DNA of 22,119 nucleotides from Caulobacterales bacterium 32-69-10 (GTDB lineage: Bacteria > Pseudomonadota > Alphaproteobacteria > Caulobacterales > Caulobacteraceae), in assembly GCA_002280485.1 (NCBI GenBank), contig NCED01000021.1, positions 1 through 22,119 on the forward strand. The letters are read 5' to 3'. Every line of letters begins with the position of its first letter. Within the stretch, counting starts at the first letter, position 1. The position numbers were made by a program, and so were the translations under genes. Under the pieces are notes generated by a model. The model searched no databases and was not told where the DNA came from. It saw only the letters and a program-made list of their open reading frames with translations. Positions 8,863-17,970 of the stretch are shown here, one piece after another.

Positions 8863-9678
8863 ATGACATCCCGGATTCTCCCCCTGGCCCTGACCCTGGC
8901 CGCCGCCGGCGCCGCCTCCATCGCCTGGGCCGCGGCCTCGGCGCCGCGGATCGACGGCCACCCCGATCTCAACGGCGGCTGGTTCTCTGGATCGGGCACC
9001 GTGCCGCCGATCGAATTCGAGACCAAGAGAGCCGCGGACGGCTCGATCGACCTGACCCGGGCGGCGGTCCAGCCCCAGGCCGACAAGATCCGTGCGGTGG
9101 GCCGGCCCCAGGAGGCCACGGCCCCCAAGTACCAGCCGAAGTTCCAGGCCACGGTCGACGCCAACTGGAAGAACCTGTCCAAGACCGACCGGGTCTACAA
9201 CTGCGGCTCGCCCGGCCTGCCGCGGATCGGCGCCCCGCAGAAGATCGTCCACACGCCCAAGGAGATCATCTTCCTCTACGCCGACATCGCCGGGATGGTC
9301 TGGCGGGTCGTCCCCCTGCAGGCGCCGGCCGGGCCGGGCGACAACGATCCCTCCTATTACGGCGACGCCCGCGCGCGCTGGGTCGGCGACACCCTGGTGG
9401 TCGAGACCACCAACTTCAGCGACGAGACCTGGTTCGGCGAGTTCGGCTACCTGCACAGCGACAAGATGAAGGTCACCGAGCGGCTGACCCGCCGCGGCGA
9501 CGCCATCGACTATGACGTGACGGTCGAGGACCCCGGCGTGCTGACCGCGCCCTGGGTCAAGCCGCGCCAGACCATGACCCTGGCCACCTCGCCCCTGCTG
9601 GAGCCGCCGCCCTGCCGGATCGACCCCGAGCGCGAGACCGACAGGCCCGACGGCAGCTTCCACGGGCAGAGGTTCTGA
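8863..9678 (+). CDS. Exported protein of unknown function, partner of the DUF6152 gene
   Basis: A 271-residue protein with an N-terminal signal peptide (hydrophobic 5-23, cleavage near AWA|AASA). I do not recognise a named function. It has the pattern of a widespread group of secreted hypothetical proteins: CGSPGLPRIG near 114-123, ARWVGDTLVVETTNFSDETW near 171-190, a HSDKMKVTERLTR block at 198-210, and VEDPGVLTAPW at 221-231. Members often sit beside DUF6152 genes. Two cysteines (114 and 251) could form a disulfide. ATG at 8863 follows the DUF6152 stop by 10 nt and has AGGAG 7 nt upstream, overlapping that stop codon. The stop lies 2 nt before a palindromic element. Probably periplasmic; enzyme activity unknown. 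Confidence 0.85.
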   Translation: MTSRILPLALTLAAAGAASIAWAAASAPRIDGHPDLNGGWFSGSGTVPPIEFETKRAADGSIDLTRAAVQPQADKIRAVGRPQEATAPKYQPKFQATVDANWKNLSKTDRVYNCGSPGLPRIGAPQKIVHTPKEIIFLYADIAGMVWRVVPLQAPAGPGDNDPSYYGDARARWVGDTLVVETTNFSDETWFGEFGYLHSDKMKVTERLTRRGDAIDYDVTVEDPGVLTAPWVKPRQTMTLATSPLLEPPPCRIDPERETDRPDGSFHGQRF

Positions 9679-9680
9679 TT

Positions 9681-9768
9681 CCGTTCATCCCCGCGGAAGC
9701 GGGGACCCACTCTTTGGCTGGGAGTGCGACGGCTAGACCTGGGTCCCCGCTTCCGCGGGGATGAGCGG
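9681..9768. repeat. Palindromic element, full copy, between convergent genes
   Basis: Left arm 9681-9709 and right arm 9740-9768 pair over 29 bp with a single G-T type mismatch (9684). The 30-nt centre closely matches that of the copy at 2193-2281, sharing CTTTG and GGGAGTGCG. It fills nearly the whole gap between the convergent stop codons at 9678 and 9777, so transcripts from either side would end in a very stable hairpin. A bidirectional terminator or 3'-end protector is a reasonable inference. Confidence 0.93.
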
Positions 9769-9776
9769 GATTATGG

Positions 9777-12700
9777 TCAGTAGTTCTTCCTGAACCGCAC
9801 CGACAGCCTCGCGTCCCCCTGCGTCCCCACGGTCGAGACCAGGGAGAAGTTGCGGCGCACCCGCCATTCGACCTGGGCGGTCGGGCCGTTGCGGCCGCCG
9901 CCGGTCAGCTCGAGATAGACGTCGTCGGTGACGTACTTGCCCCCCGAAACGGTGGCGGCCGAGCCGTTGCCGCCGCCCGATACCGCCAGGCGGTCGAGGC
10001 GGGCGAACTGGCGCAGCCCCCCCAGCACGTCGAAGCCGCCGCCGGTGGCCAGCGCGGTCACCGCCGAGGCGAGCTGCGCGGCCTCCAGCGGCGACAGCTG
10101 CGAGGCCGAGCGGCCGAACAGCACCTGCGACAGCACCTCGTCCTGGGGCAGGACCGGGACGGACGACAGGGTGATCTCCGGCCGCGCCGCCGTGCCCTGG
10201 ACGCGGACCACCGCCCTCAGGGTCGGGTCCTCGCGGGTGGCGGTGAGGTTCAGCCGGATGGTCTCGGCGCGCGAGCCGAGGCGGATCGTGCCGCTCTCAT
10301 CGAACTCGAAGCGCTTGCCGGCGAACTGGTAGTCGCCGCGCACCACCCGGGCCGTGCCGGTCAGCTCAGGCGCGGCGGTGGTGCCGCCGACCTGGGCGTC
10401 GAGGGAGAACTCGGCGTCGAGGCCGTTGCCCTTGACCAGCAGCCCCCGCGCCGCCCGGATGCTGACGTCCAGCGCGATCTGGGGCCCCCGGGCGCGCACC
10501 GGCGTCGGCTCGTCGTTGTCCATGCCGGGCTTGTTGATCTCGATGACGTCGAGGGGGACCACCCCCGTAGGGACCGGCGGGTTGGCGGTGATGTCGGCCC
10601 GGTCGACGGTGAGCGCCCCCTCCAGCCTGGCCTTGCCGGCGGCGTCGCGGCTGACCACGACCTTGCCCGAAGCGCTCGCCCGCGCCAGGTCGTTGTCGAG
10701 CAGGCGGAAGCGCTGCAGCTCCAGGGTCAGGGACGAGACCCCGGTCTCGGTCAGGTTCAGCGTCCCCGCGCCGGTCATCTGGCCGCCCTGGCCGTCGTCG
10801 CCGGTCAGGCGGCGCACCTGCACCTGCTCCAGGTCGAAGCTGGCCTGGGCCGCCAGGTTGCGCAGGTCGAGGCCGGTGCCGGAATCCTGGAAGCGCCCGC
10901 CTTCGATCGAGGCCTGGCCGGTGGGCTTCAGGCTGTTGAGCGTGCCCGACAGCGTCGCCTGCACCGACCCCTTGCCGGACAGGGCCCGCCCGCCGCCCGC
11001 GAACAGGTCCCACAGGGGGCGCAGTTCGCCCTCGGCGTCGAACGACCCGCTGACCGGGCGGTTGCGCACCAGCGCGATGCGGAACGGCGCCGCCGTCGCC
11101 TCGGCTGGGATGTCGAGGTCGAGCTTGGAGGTCAGCCCCTGCGGGTTCGACGCCGCGCCGGTGATCCGCACCCGGGTGTCGGCCAGGGTGGCGCGCACCT
11201 GGGCCGAGAGGGCCACCTCGGCCGGGGCGTCGCGGTTGCGCCCCCCCTCGATGGCGGCCTGCAAAGAGCCGGTCAGGCGCTGGCCCTGGCCGTTCAGGGT
11301 CAACTCGCCATTGACCTTGCCCATGTAGTCGGAAGCGAAGGCGGCGATGTCGACGCCGGTGACCGACCCGTTGGCGGTCAGAACCTCACCCGTCTGCCGG
11401 GCGTCGAGGTCGGCGCGCCCGGCCCCGACGGCGGCGCGCAGCCGCGCTTCGGCCAGGCCCGGGCCAAAGCGCAGCACCGCCGGCTCCAGCATGCGCACCT
11501 CGGCCTGGCGCACGCGGCCGGCCCCGGACAGGGCGATCTCGCGCACGGTGGCCGCCCCCTGGCCAGTCTGGGTCAGGACCCCGTCGCCCGCGAAGCGCCA
11601 GGCGGTGGGCTGGTCGCCGGCGGTGGCGAGTTGGAACGGCAGCCGGTTCCACGGCCCCGCGGCCCGCAGGCGCACGGCCTTCAGGGCGATGGTCGAACCC
11701 GGCAGGGCGACGTTCGCCCCGTCCAGCGCGATATTGGCGACGGCGCCGCCCGCCTGTTCGGCGATCTTCACCGTCCCGGCCAGACGGCCCGCGGAGAGGA
11801 AGGCGCCCGGTCCGGCCGCCACGGTGAGGTCGGCGGTCGAGGGCGCGCCGTCGCGCAGAGCCAGGGCGCCGGAGGCCTTCACCCCGCCGGCGTCGGCGAC
11901 GATCTCGTTCAGGTCCAGGCCGCCCTCGACGAAGCGGAAGGCGGCCCTGGCGCTGGCGGGGCCCCATTCGCTGGGGCCGGTCACGGCGACGCGGCCGGTG
12001 ACCCCGTCTTCGACCGCGGCGGACAGCTCAAGGTGGGCCGGCGTGATCACCAGCCGTCCGGCGTCGAGGGAGGCGAGGTCGGCGTCGAGGTCCAGCGTGG
12101 GGGCGGAGAAGCGGCCGCCGACGGTCCCGGTTCCCTTGGCCTCGCCCGCGATCTCGAAGGGGCCGACCCCGAACGGGCCCTGGGCGCTCCAGTCCAAGGC
12201 CAGCATCAGGGCGCCGTCGTCGTTCATGGTCCCGGTCGTGGCGGCCTGGATCGCCGCGCCGGTGGTCTGAGAGCGGGTGATCAGCAGGCCGGGCCCGCCA
12301 TAGGTGGCCGCGCCGACCAGCTTGGGCGTCGGCCCCAGCAGCCGGTCGAGTTCGGGATAGCCGGTGGCGAAGGCCTCGCCGCGGGCGTCGAACACCAGGT
12401 CCCACGGGTTCCTGCCGCTTTGCCGGGCGGTCCAGCCCGCCAGCACCCGGCCCGTCGCGCCGGGGTGGGCCCGCTCCAGGCGCGACAGGGCGAGGTCGCC
12501 CTTCAGGGACAACTGACCCAGGATGCTGCGGTCGCCGGCCGCGTTGAGCTGCAGCCCGGCCCCATCGACATCGAGCCGGCGCACCAGCAGCCGGCCGCCG
12601 TCGAGGCGCGAGCCGTCCAGCCTGATGCGCGGCGACGGGCCGAGCAGGACCGCCAGCAGCTCCTCCCCCGCCCCCCCGACCGTGGTCAGGTCTGTCTGCA

Positions 12701-13994
12701 GGCGGAACTCGCCGCGGGTGTGGCTGATGGTGGTCGGGCCGGCGGCGCGGGCCAGGCGGTAGTCGTATTGGTCGAGGCCCTCCAGCTGGGCGCGGCCGGC
12801 CCAGGTCCAGCGGTTCAGGTCGCCGGCGAAGGTCCCGGCGTGACGGGCGGCGCCGGCCTGCAGTTCAGGGATCCAGCTCGCGAAGCGGCTGACATAGGCC
12901 TGCAGGTTCAGCCCCGCCGTGCGGCGGGCGCGCCAGTCCACCGGCCCGTTCGCCAGGACATAGGCCTCCTTGGCGCGAAGGGAGCCGTCGATCTGGTAGA
13001 CGTCGCCCCGGATCTGCCGGGCCGTCAGGGCCAGCCGCGCCTCCGGGCCGACCTTCGAGGCCACCCAGGTGGTCAGGGTCGAGGCGTCGAGGAGCACGCG
13101 GGCGTTCAGGGTCGCGCCCTGTTTGCTCCAGGCGCCGTCGGCGACCACCGGCCGCCGCGCCCCGGACTCGGCCACCACCGACAGCTTGCCGGCGTCGGCC
13201 AGGGAGCCGTCGACACGGGCGCGGATGAACAGCCGCCGGTCCGCGGGCAGGCCCAGGGCCCCGGCCAGCGCCCCGCCCGCCCCCTCGACCGCGTCGGCCC
13301 GGACCAGCATCGCGCCCTTAGGGTCGATGTCGAACAGCACGGCCAGGCCGTCGCCGGCGTGCAGGCGGCTCTGGGCGTCCAGCTTGCCCTTGGCCGCGCC
13401 GTTCTGGGCGATGTCGGCCTGGGCGGTGACGTCCCATACCCCCTGGCGCACGGAGAAGGCTGGCAGGGTCTCCAGCCGCACCCGCACCTCGTCGAGCGCC
13501 ACCGACACCCGGGCGCTTGGACCCCCGCCGGTGTCGGGCGCCACGACCGGGCGGCGCAGCACCTGGATCGCCCCCGCAGTGAGGCGCTCGACGTGGACCT
13601 GGCGCAGGATCATCTCGAGGGGACGCCAGCGGATGGCGATGTCGCGGCCCTGCACCCACGGGCCCTTGGCGTCGGCGACGGCGAGGCGCCGGACCGTGAA
13701 GGCGCCGAAGATGTCGCCCTCCAGCCCCTCGACCCGCAGGCGGCCCAGACGGCCGATCTTCTGGTTGTCGAGCAGGCGGGTCACCACGACCCGGCCGGGA
13801 TCGGTCAGCACGCCCAGCCGCACGGTCAGGCCGGCGAGCAGCACCAGGACCAGCAGGGCGAAGAAACCGGCGGTGCCGACCCGCCGCCGGCGCCGGCGGC
13901 GGGCGATGTTCCTGAGCCGGTGGGCGCGGTGAGCCTCCTCCTCCGGCGTCATCTCCGGGGCGTCAGGCGGCGGCGGGGGCGCGTGCGTGCTCAA
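9777..13994 (-). CDS. tamB: Translocation and assembly module protein TamB
   Basis: A 1405-residue AsmA-like bridge protein anchored in the inner membrane and spanning the periplasm. With TamA it helps insert outer-membrane proteins, and the family is also implicated in phospholipid transport. The N-terminus has a run of arginines (about 32-38) followed by one membrane segment (41-61). A very long beta-rich middle follows. The C-terminal TamB/DUF490 domain has ITLSSVPVLPQDEVLSQVLF, LSPLEAAQLAS and a terminal KNY, as usual for the family. TTG at 13994 is chosen because it overlaps the tamA stop as TTGA. ATG at 13952 would give 1391 residues but has GGAG directly against it, too close to work well. 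Long frames open on the opposite strand are side effects of GC-rich codons. Confidence 0.93.
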   Translation of the reverse strand: MSTHAPPPPPDAPEMTPEEEAHRAHRLRNIARRRRRRRVGTAGFFALLVLVLLAGLTVRLGVLTDPGRVVVTRLLDNQKIGRLGRLRVEGLEGDIFGAFTVRRLAVADAKGPWVQGRDIAIRWRPLEMILRQVHVERLTAGAIQVLRRPVVAPDTGGGPSARVSVALDEVRVRLETLPAFSVRQGVWDVTAQADIAQNGAAKGKLDAQSRLHAGDGLAVLFDIDPKGAMLVRADAVEGAGGALAGALGLPADRRLFIRARVDGSLADAGKLSVVAESGARRPVVADGAWSKQGATLNARVLLDASTLTTWVASKVGPEARLALTARQIRGDVYQIDGSLRAKEAYVLANGPVDWRARRTAGLNLQAYVSRFASWIPELQAGAARHAGTFAGDLNRWTWAGRAQLEGLDQYDYRLARAAGPTTISHTRGEFRLQTDLTTVGGAGEELLAVLLGPSPRIRLDGSRLDGGRLLVRRLDVDGAGLQLNAAGDRSILGQLSLKGDLALSRLERAHPGATGRVLAGWTARQSGRNPWDLVFDARGEAFATGYPELDRLLGPTPKLVGAATYGGPGLLITRSQTTGAAIQAATTGTMNDDGALMLALDWSAQGPFGVGPFEIAGEAKGTGTVGGRFSAPTLDLDADLASLDAGRLVITPAHLELSAAVEDGVTGRVAVTGPSEWGPASARAAFRFVEGGLDLNEIVADAGGVKASGALALRDGAPSTADLTVAAGPGAFLSAGRLAGTVKIAEQAGGAVANIALDGANVALPGSTIALKAVRLRAAGPWNRLPFQLATAGDQPTAWRFAGDGVLTQTGQGAATVREIALSGAGRVRQAEVRMLEPAVLRFGPGLAEARLRAAVGAGRADLDARQTGEVLTANGSVTGVDIAAFASDYMGKVNGELTLNGQGQRLTGSLQAAIEGGRNRDAPAEVALSAQVRATLADTRVRITGAASNPQGLTSKLDLDIPAEATAAPFRIALVRNRPVSGSFDAEGELRPLWDLFAGGGRALSGKGSVQATLSGTLNSLKPTGQASIEGGRFQDSGTGLDLRNLAAQASFDLEQVQVRRLTGDDGQGGQMTGAGTLNLTETGVSSLTLELQRFRLLDNDLARASASGKVVVSRDAAGKARLEGALTVDRADITANPPVPTGVVPLDVIEINKPGMDNDEPTPVRARGPQIALDVSIRAARGLLVKGNGLDAEFSLDAQVGGTTAAPELTGTARVVRGDYQFAGKRFEFDESGTIRLGSRAETIRLNLTATREDPTLRAVVRVQGTAARPEITLSSVPVLPQDEVLSQVLFGRSASQLSPLEAAQLASAVTALATGGGFDVLGGLRQFARLDRLAVSGGGNGSAATVSGGKYVTDDVYLELTGGGRNGPTAQVEWRVRRNFSLVSTVGTQGDARLSVRFRKNY

Positions 13995-15781
13995 AAGCTC
14001 TGCCCGATCGAGACGTACAGCTGGAAGAGCCCCTCGCCCTTGACCCGCTGCAGGGGCGTGGCGACGTCGACGCGGATGGGGGCGAAGGCGAGGTTGTAGC
14101 GCAGGCCGAGGCCGACGGCGTAGCGGACGGCGCCGAAGTTGGGGTTGACCGCCTGGCCGACCGAACCGGCGTCGACGAAGGCCACGGCGCCGATGGTCTG
14201 GGTGAAGTTGTGGCGCACCTCGGCGGACGCCTCGAACAGCGACAGGCCCCCCTGCGGGTCGCCGTCGGGGTACTTGGGCCCGACGCTCTGGTAGCCGTAG
14301 CCGCGCACCGAGCCGCCGCCGCCGGCGTAGAAGCGGTCGAAGGCCGGCACCGACCGGTAGCTGCCGCCGACGATGGAGCCGAGCCTGACCCGGCCGGCGA
14401 GCACCGTCTTGGCCCCCCCGACCGGCAGGTAGGCCGAGACCTGGGCCTGGGAGCGGGCGTAGATCAGGCCGTCCTCGCCGGTGACGAAGGTCGGCTCCAC
14501 CCGGGCTTCGGCGCGCCAGCCGCGGGTCGGGTTCAGGGGGTCGTCGGACCGGTCCAGCGCCAGGGCCAGAAGCCCCTTCAACGCCACCAGGTCGAGGGCG
14601 CCGGTGCCCCCGTCGTCGACGGTATGGTTGTCGTTGACGTGGCTCTGCACCAGCGAGACGCCGCGGGTGAAATAGGTGGTGCGGCCGTAGCGGTTGGTCA
14701 GGTCGGCGCGCAGAGCCTGGCCGAACTGGTCGTAGGCGTTGGTGGTGTCGCGGAAGGCCTCGGCCGTCAGCTTCAGGGTCCGGCCCGGGCGGCGCCAGTG
14801 CGGCAGGCTCAGATCGACGCCCAGCCGGCCGCCCAGTTCGCCGTAGCGAGCCTCCAGCGCCAGGGTGTCGGCGCGGCCGAGTCGGTTGAAGAACGACAGC
14901 CGCAAGGACCCGTCCGCCCCTTCGGTGGTGGAATAGCCGGCGCTGACCTCCAGCGAGCGCGGTCGCCGGTCGGCCAGCCCGACCACCACCGGGCGCCGGC
15001 CCTGGGGATCGGTCTGCGCCGCCGGGGCCAGGGCCACCGTCACCTGGTCGTAGACCTGGGCGTCGAGCAGGCGCCGCTCCAGCTCGGCCACGGCGTTGGG
15101 CGTGTAGAGGTCGCCGCCCTTCCAAGGGGCCAGGTTGTTGACCCAGCCCGGGCGGGTGCGGCCCGCCGCCTCCAGCCGGATCGCGCCCAGGCGGACGGGG
15201 GCGCCGGCGGCGATCTTGAAGGTCGGGCGAACGGTCTTGTCGGCGTGGTCGACGATCACCTCGCGCGGCTGGGCCACCGCGTCGGCGTGGCCGTAGAACT
15301 GCAGGGCCGCCACCGCCCGCCCCTCGGCGTCGAGGATGTCGGCGGCCCGGCCGGGGGCGCCGGGCACGATGTCGAGGGCCTCCAGGGACGCGGCCTTCGC
15401 CGCGACGCCCGGTTCGGGCGCGATCCAGTCCACCTTCGGGTCGGCGAACAGGAAGCGCGTGCCCGGGGTGACCTTGATGAAGGCCGGCGGCTGGTCGCCC
15501 TCGCCGATATCCGGCTCGATGACGCTGGCGTAATAGGCCTCGGAGCGCAGCAGCGCCTCGGCGTTGTCGGCGGCGTCGCGGGCCCGGCGGCGGGACTCCA
15601 ACCGGTTGGCGGGGGCCGCGCGCTGCTCGCCCACGGCGCGCTCGATGGCCGCCTTGAGCGCGCGGTCGTCCACGCCGTCCACCCGGGCCGCCCGCTCGGC
15701 GGGGGCGGCCCAGACGAAGGCCGGTCCCGCCAGAGCGCAGGCGACGACCGCGGTCGCGAGGGCGAGCCTTACCGATGCCAA
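13991..15781 (-). CDS. tamA: Outer-membrane assembly factor TamA (BamA/Omp85 family)
   Basis: Outer-membrane beta-barrel protein of the Omp85 superfamily, partner of TamB; 596 residues. Order: signal peptide (hydrophobic ATAVVACALAGPAFVWA, cleavage near VWA|AP), POTRA-like repeats over roughly the next 250 residues (including VPGAPGRAADILDAEGRAVA), then a 16-strand barrel starting around LEVSAGYSTTEGADG. The conserved loop-6 motif is present as GGGGSVRGYGYQSVG. The protein ends in a phenylalanine (GQSF), the usual barrel signal for BamA. The start is not an ATG. TTG at 15781 has AGGG 8 nt upstream, while TTG at 15805 (8 residues longer) has no such site. Stop overlaps the tamB start. Both genes form one operon. 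Confidence 0.92.
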   Translation of the reverse strand: MASVRLALATAVVACALAGPAFVWAAPAERAARVDGVDDRALKAAIERAVGEQRAAPANRLESRRRARDAADNAEALLRSEAYYASVIEPDIGEGDQPPAFIKVTPGTRFLFADPKVDWIAPEPGVAAKAASLEALDIVPGAPGRAADILDAEGRAVAALQFYGHADAVAQPREVIVDHADKTVRPTFKIAAGAPVRLGAIRLEAAGRTRPGWVNNLAPWKGGDLYTPNAVAELERRLLDAQVYDQVTVALAPAAQTDPQGRRPVVVGLADRRPRSLEVSAGYSTTEGADGSLRLSFFNRLGRADTLALEARYGELGGRLGVDLSLPHWRRPGRTLKLTAEAFRDTTNAYDQFGQALRADLTNRYGRTTYFTRGVSLVQSHVNDNHTVDDGGTGALDLVALKGLLALALDRSDDPLNPTRGWRAEARVEPTFVTGEDGLIYARSQAQVSAYLPVGGAKTVLAGRVRLGSIVGGSYRSVPAFDRFYAGGGGSVRGYGYQSVGPKYPDGDPQGGLSLFEASAEVRHNFTQTIGAVAFVDAGSVGQAVNPNFGAVRYAVGLGLRYNLAFAPIRVDVATPLQRVKGEGLFQLYVSIGQSF

Positions 15782-16028
15782 ACGTCCGTTCCCTGCCCTA
15801 CGCAAACTCGGCCACGGGCCGGGAATCGGCTCCGGCGCACCGCCTCAGTCCGCGCTAGAGGCCGTTTATGACGAAACGTGGGACAGAAGGGAAAGATGCT
15901 GCACCACGGACGAATGCGCCGCTGGCGCGTTAGGCATCAGATCGGCCGCAGATCGCGGCCTGTTTCGCTCGCATCCGGTCCGGGCTTTTGCTCTAAACGG
16001 TCCGATTGCGTGAAAAAGGGGGGTCTGT
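15782..16028. other. Divergent intergenic region, tamA and TonB receptor
   Basis: About 247 bases between divergent genes. I see no convincing open reading frame, RNA gene or repeat shared with the rest of the window. There is a short hairpin GCGCC-GCT-GGCGC near 15918-15930, and a near-direct repeat GATCGGCCGCA/GATCGCGGCC around 15940-15960. No clear Caulobacter-type -10 was found in either direction. A GGGGGG run at 16018-16023 is the likely ribosome site of the receptor gene. Confidence 0.4.
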
Positions 16029-17969
16029 TTGCGGCTTTCGCTGATGAGACACCGGGCCCGCAGGGATCGGCGCGTGCTCGCGCTGGCCGCCGCAGCCGCC
16101 CTGGCGGCGCCGCAACTGGCGACGGCCCAGATCGCCCGAATCTCAGATAGCGATCTTTCGCGGCTGTCTCTGGAGGAACTCGGCCAGATCGACGTGACCA
16201 CGATCTCGCGCCGCCCAGAGCCCCTGGCCGTCGCGCCGGGCTCCATCTACGTCATCACCAATGACGACCTGCGTCGTTCGGGCGCCCTTAGCCTGCCGGA
16301 GGCCCTGCGGCTGGCGCCCAACCTGAACGTCAACCGGGTCGACGCCCTGGACTATTCGATCAGCGCCCGGGGCTTCGCCAGCCAGGAAGCCGCCCAGAAG
16401 CTGCTGGTGATGATCGACGGCCGCAGCGTCTATTCCACCCTGCTTTCCGGCGTGTTCTGGGACCAGCACCACGTCGTGCTCGACGACGTGGATCGCATCG
16501 AGGTGGTCTCCGGCCCAGGCGGGTCGCTGTGGGGCGCCAACGCGGTCAACGGGGTGGTCAACGTCACCACCCGCAGCGCCATGGACACCCAGGGCCTGCT
16601 GGCCAGCGCCGCGGCCGGGACGCTCGATAGCGACTTGCGGCTGCGCTACGGCGGTCGCATCGGCGACAACGCCGCCTTCCGCGTCTACGGGACCGGGGTG
16701 GTGCGGGGCGACCTGAAGCGGGCGAACGGCGCCAGCGCCCGCAACGGTTGGGACTCGGCCCAGGCCGGCTTCCGCTTCGACTGGAGAGGAACCGCCGACG
16801 ACCTCACCGTCCAGGGCGACATCCATGACGGCTCCATCGAAGAATCGCTCGGGGCGACCTCGGGCTATGTGCGTGGGGCCAATGTGCTCGGCCGCTGGAC
16901 GCACCAGTTCGGCCGGGGCGGCGAGTTGCAGGTGCAGGGCTACTACGACCGGGTTCGGCGCGAGGCGAACCTGATCAACGACGCTCTCGACATCTGGGAC
17001 ATCCAGCTCCAGCACGCCTTCGCGCTCGGTTCACGGCACCAGCTGATGTGGGGAGCCGGCTACCGGATCATCGACGACGCCTTCCGGCCCGTCTTGGGGC
17101 CCCAGCTGCTCGACCCTGCCGCCAGGCGCGTGACCATAGCCAACGCCTTCGTCCAGGACGAAGTCGCCCTGTCGTCCAACCTCACGCTCACCCTCGGCCT
17201 CAAGGCCGAGAACAACAGCTACACCCAGACAGAACTGATGCCGAACGTCCGCCTGGCCTGGCGGGCGACCGACGACCAGATGCTGTGGGCCTCGGTGTCG
17301 CGGGCGATCCGCAACCCCTCGCGGGTGGAGCGCGATTTCTCCATCCCCGACGTTGTGGTCCCGGGCGTCTTCGGCGCCGAGACGCTGATCGCCTACGAGG
17401 CCGGCTACCGGGCCCAGCCCCTCGAGAAGCTGACCTTTTCGGCCTCGGCCTTCTGGAACGACTACGACGACCTGCGCACCAACGACCTCACGCCGCCCGC
17501 CCGCCTGCCGATCTTCGTCGGCAACAGCATGCGCGGGCGGGTCCTGGGGATGGAGCTGTGGGGGACTTATGATGTCCGGCCGTGGTGGCGGCTCAACGCC
17601 GGCTTCACCGCCATCGCCAAGCGCTTCGAACTGAAGCCCGGAAGCCTCGACATCGCCCAGTTCGAGTCCGGCGGCGCCGACCCCGGCTACTGGGCCAAGC
17701 TCGGGTCGCAGTTCCGGTTGTCGCGCGATGTCGATCTCGACGTGCGGCTGCGCTACGTCGACGACGTGCCTGAGCTGAACGCCTCCGGCTACCTGGGCGC
17801 CAAGGCCTATGCCGAGGCCGACGCCCGCATCGCCTGGCGCGTGAAGCCCAACCTGGAGCTGGCCCTGGTCGGCAACAATCTGCTGCAGGCCCAGCATGCG
17901 GAGGCCAGCGAGGACCGGCGCAGCGAAATCCCGCGCAGCGCCTTCGTCAGCCTGCGCTGGACGCGTTGA
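16029..17969 (+). CDS. TonB-dependent outer-membrane receptor
   Basis: A 646-residue ligand-gated outer-membrane channel; substrate unknown. Signal peptide to about residue 33 (hydrophobic LALAAAAALAAP, ATAQ). The mature N-terminus has RLSLEELGQIDVTTISRR at 45-62, typical of a receptor subgroup often encoded beside YfiR proteins; the IDVTTIS part lies where a TonB box is expected. The plug domain runs about 62-180 and ends in RIEVVSGPGGSLWGANAVNG. The 22-strand barrel occupies the rest. The last residues are SLRWTR, so the usual final aromatic residue is missing. TTG at 16029 has GGGGGG 5 nt upstream; ATG at 16044 is an alternative without a good site. The YfiR gene starts 1 nt after the stop, so receptor, YfiR protein and kinase form one operon. 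Confidence 0.93.
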   Translation: MRLSLMRHRARRDRRVLALAAAAALAAPQLATAQIARISDSDLSRLSLEELGQIDVTTISRRPEPLAVAPGSIYVITNDDLRRSGALSLPEALRLAPNLNVNRVDALDYSISARGFASQEAAQKLLVMIDGRSVYSTLLSGVFWDQHHVVLDDVDRIEVVSGPGGSLWGANAVNGVVNVTTRSAMDTQGLLASAAAGTLDSDLRLRYGGRIGDNAAFRVYGTGVVRGDLKRANGASARNGWDSAQAGFRFDWRGTADDLTVQGDIHDGSIEESLGATSGYVRGANVLGRWTHQFGRGGELQVQGYYDRVRREANLINDALDIWDIQLQHAFALGSRHQLMWGAGYRIIDDAFRPVLGPQLLDPAARRVTIANAFVQDEVALSSNLTLTLGLKAENNSYTQTELMPNVRLAWRATDDQMLWASVSRAIRNPSRVERDFSIPDVVVPGVFGAETLIAYEAGYRAQPLEKLTFSASAFWNDYDDLRTNDLTPPARLPIFVGNSMRGRVLGMELWGTYDVRPWWRLNAGFTAIAKRFELKPGSLDIAQFESGGADPGYWAKLGSQFRLSRDVDLDVRLRYVDDVPELNASGYLGAKAYAEADARIAWRVKPNLELALVGNNLLQAQHAEASEDRRSEIPRSAFVSLRWTR

Positions 17970-17970
17970 G

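Noticed and set aside
11631..14099. Very long open frame (over 800 codons) on the plus strand opposite tamB
   Set aside because: It lies wholly antisense to a well-supported tamB/tamA pair; its translation is Gly/Ala/Arg/Gln-rich with no recognisable domain, as expected from the complement of GC-rich codons.
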